NCBI GenBank assembly: GCA_937891165.1
Contig: CALAEX010000255.1
Location: forward strand, 1 to 8,159
DNA: 8,159 bases
Direction: 5' to 3'
Source: an uncultured Lachnospiraceae bacterium
GTDB taxonomy: Bacteria > Bacillota > Clostridia > Lachnospirales > Lachnospiraceae
The notes below the pieces were generated by a model, which saw only the letters and a list, made by a program, of their open reading frames with translations, had not been told where the DNA came from and made no database searches. This document shows positions 7,581 through 8,159 of the stretch, piece after piece; the stretch's first letter is position 1, and every line of letters starts with the position of its first letter. The translations under genes and the position numbers were made by a program.

Positions 7581-8159
7581 CTATAAATTTTTAAGACCTT
7601 GTTTTAATAAATCCTGTAATTGATGCAAAATATTTGCAAACTGGCGAATTGCATTCTTAGTTTTGGTCGGGACTCCAATATCATAGTTTTCAATTTGTTC
7701 AACAACTTGGTAAGCCGTTAAATTTTGAGCGCGTGCAAATTGTTTAATTTTTGCATGACATGCTTCACCAATACCACGTTTAGGGAAATTGATAACATTA
7801 AACAAAGCGACTTCATCATTTTGGTTTACTAGTAGACGCAAATAATCCAACACAATTTTAACTTCGGCACGTTCGTAAAATTTAAAACCACCCCAGACAA
7901 CATAAGGAATATTATATATGCGCAAAGCTTCTTCAAAGCGGCGAGATAAAGCATTGATACGCATAAGAATTGCCGAATCAGACCATGTGCCACCGTTACG
8001 ACGACATTCTAAAATATGACTGATAATACCTTGTGCTTCTTGTTTGTCGTCATAATAATCTTCATAATTGATTAAACCATCATTGATATTACTAAACAAT
8101 TTTTTATCAATGCGATTGTTATTTTTAGATACTAAATCGCTAGCAAGTTTAACAATATT
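7581..8159 (-). CDS. pcrA: UvrD/PcrA-type DNA helicase, internal fragment truncated at its 3' end
   Basis: The frame is open to the right edge and encodes 192 residues up to a TAG. A TTG at 8099 could be read as a start, but the same frame continues upstream with helicase-like sequence (NIVKLASDLVSKNNR), so the gene begins outside the window. Superfamily 1 helicase signatures are SDSAILMRINALSRRFEEAL (motif IV region), VVWGGFKFYERAEVKIVLDYLRLL and INFPKRGIG, corresponding to the middle of PcrA. The following 2B/2A parts with motifs V and VI, about 250-300 residues, are missing, so this product could not be an active helicase. All 12 Arg codons are CGT or CGC, whereas in ruvB 16 of 24 are AGA, AGG, CGA or CGG and none is CGC. 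That points to a different genomic source. The last residues (DLLKQGLKNL) may belong to ruvA. Confidence 0.85.
   Translation of the reverse strand, partial: NIVKLASDLVSKNNNRIDKKLFSNINDGLINYEDYYDDKQEAQGIISHILECRRNGGTWSDSAILMRINALSRRFEEALRIYNIPYVVWGGFKFYERAEVKIVLDYLRLLVNQNDEVALFNVINFPKRGIGEACHAKIKQFARAQNLTAYQVVEQIENYDIGVPTKTKNAIRQFANILHQLQDLLKQGLKNL
7584..7625 (-). other. Putative junction between helicase fragment and ruvA/ruvB locus
   Basis: The helicase homology stops here, and ruvB follows at the spacing expected after ruvA. The final codons, DLLKQGLKNL-stop, look like a RuvA C-terminus (RuvA domain III commonly ends in an alpha-helix of the form xLLKxALKxL). The simplest reading is an in-frame join of a helicase gene to the last ten or so codons of ruvA. 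PcrA itself could also contain such a helix, so the exact breakpoint is uncertain within this stretch. Confidence 0.4.

Noticed and set aside
7545..7590. AT-rich stretch with TATAAA-like boxes upstream of ruvB, a possible promoter
   Set aside because: No matching -35 box at proper spacing could be identified, and such boxes are frequent by chance in DNA this AT-rich.
7581..8099. TTG at 8099 as the start of a complete 172-residue protein
   Set aside because: The same frame continues upstream to the window edge with helicase-like sequence and there is no Shine-Dalgarno site, so the gene is cut by the edge.

Overview
The window is AT-rich DNA (about a third G+C, judged by eye on sample lines), and every supported gene lies on the minus strand. 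Sequence-level resemblance (RuvB, ZapA and a large U32 protein in tight succession, long coiled-coil ZapA, GGAGG-type ribosome binding sites) points to a low-GC Firmicute, most likely a clostridium of the Lachnospiraceae type. That taxonomic call is an inference from family knowledge; no search was run. Both ends cut a gene, so the piece may be a short contig or an arbitrary cut.

In transcription order (right to left) the window starts with a fragment of a UvrD/PcrA-type helicase (8159-7581). It lacks its C-terminal helicase motifs and uses arginine codons quite unlike its neighbour. It ends 39 bases before ruvB (7541-6534), where the end of ruvA would be expected. Next come zapA with an unusually long, internally repeated coiled coil (6519-5575), a large U32/DUF3656 protein of the RlhA type, probably an RNA-hydroxylation enzyme (5565-3097), and a complete cytoplasmic GH38 alpha-mannosidase (3059-159). 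Gaps between these four genes are 14, 9 and 37 bases and hold no convincing terminator, so they read as one transcription unit. After the mannosidase comes a 20-residue ORF (157-95) with a perfect Shine-Dalgarno site inside the mannosidase's last codons. It ends in an ATGA overlap with the start of a nucleotidyltransferase of the minimal (MNT/HI0073-like) type, which runs off the left edge (98-1).

Functionally this is a housekeeping cluster (Holliday-junction branch migration, Z-ring organisation, RNA modification) with a catabolic glycosidase and then a possible toxin-antitoxin-type module added at its 3' end. The points most worth a second look are the helicase/ruvB junction (rearrangement or assembly chimera), the near-identical 42-bp tandem repeats in zapA, and the coupled mini-ORF. 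I saw no RNA genes, insertion sequences, CRISPR arrays or origins.
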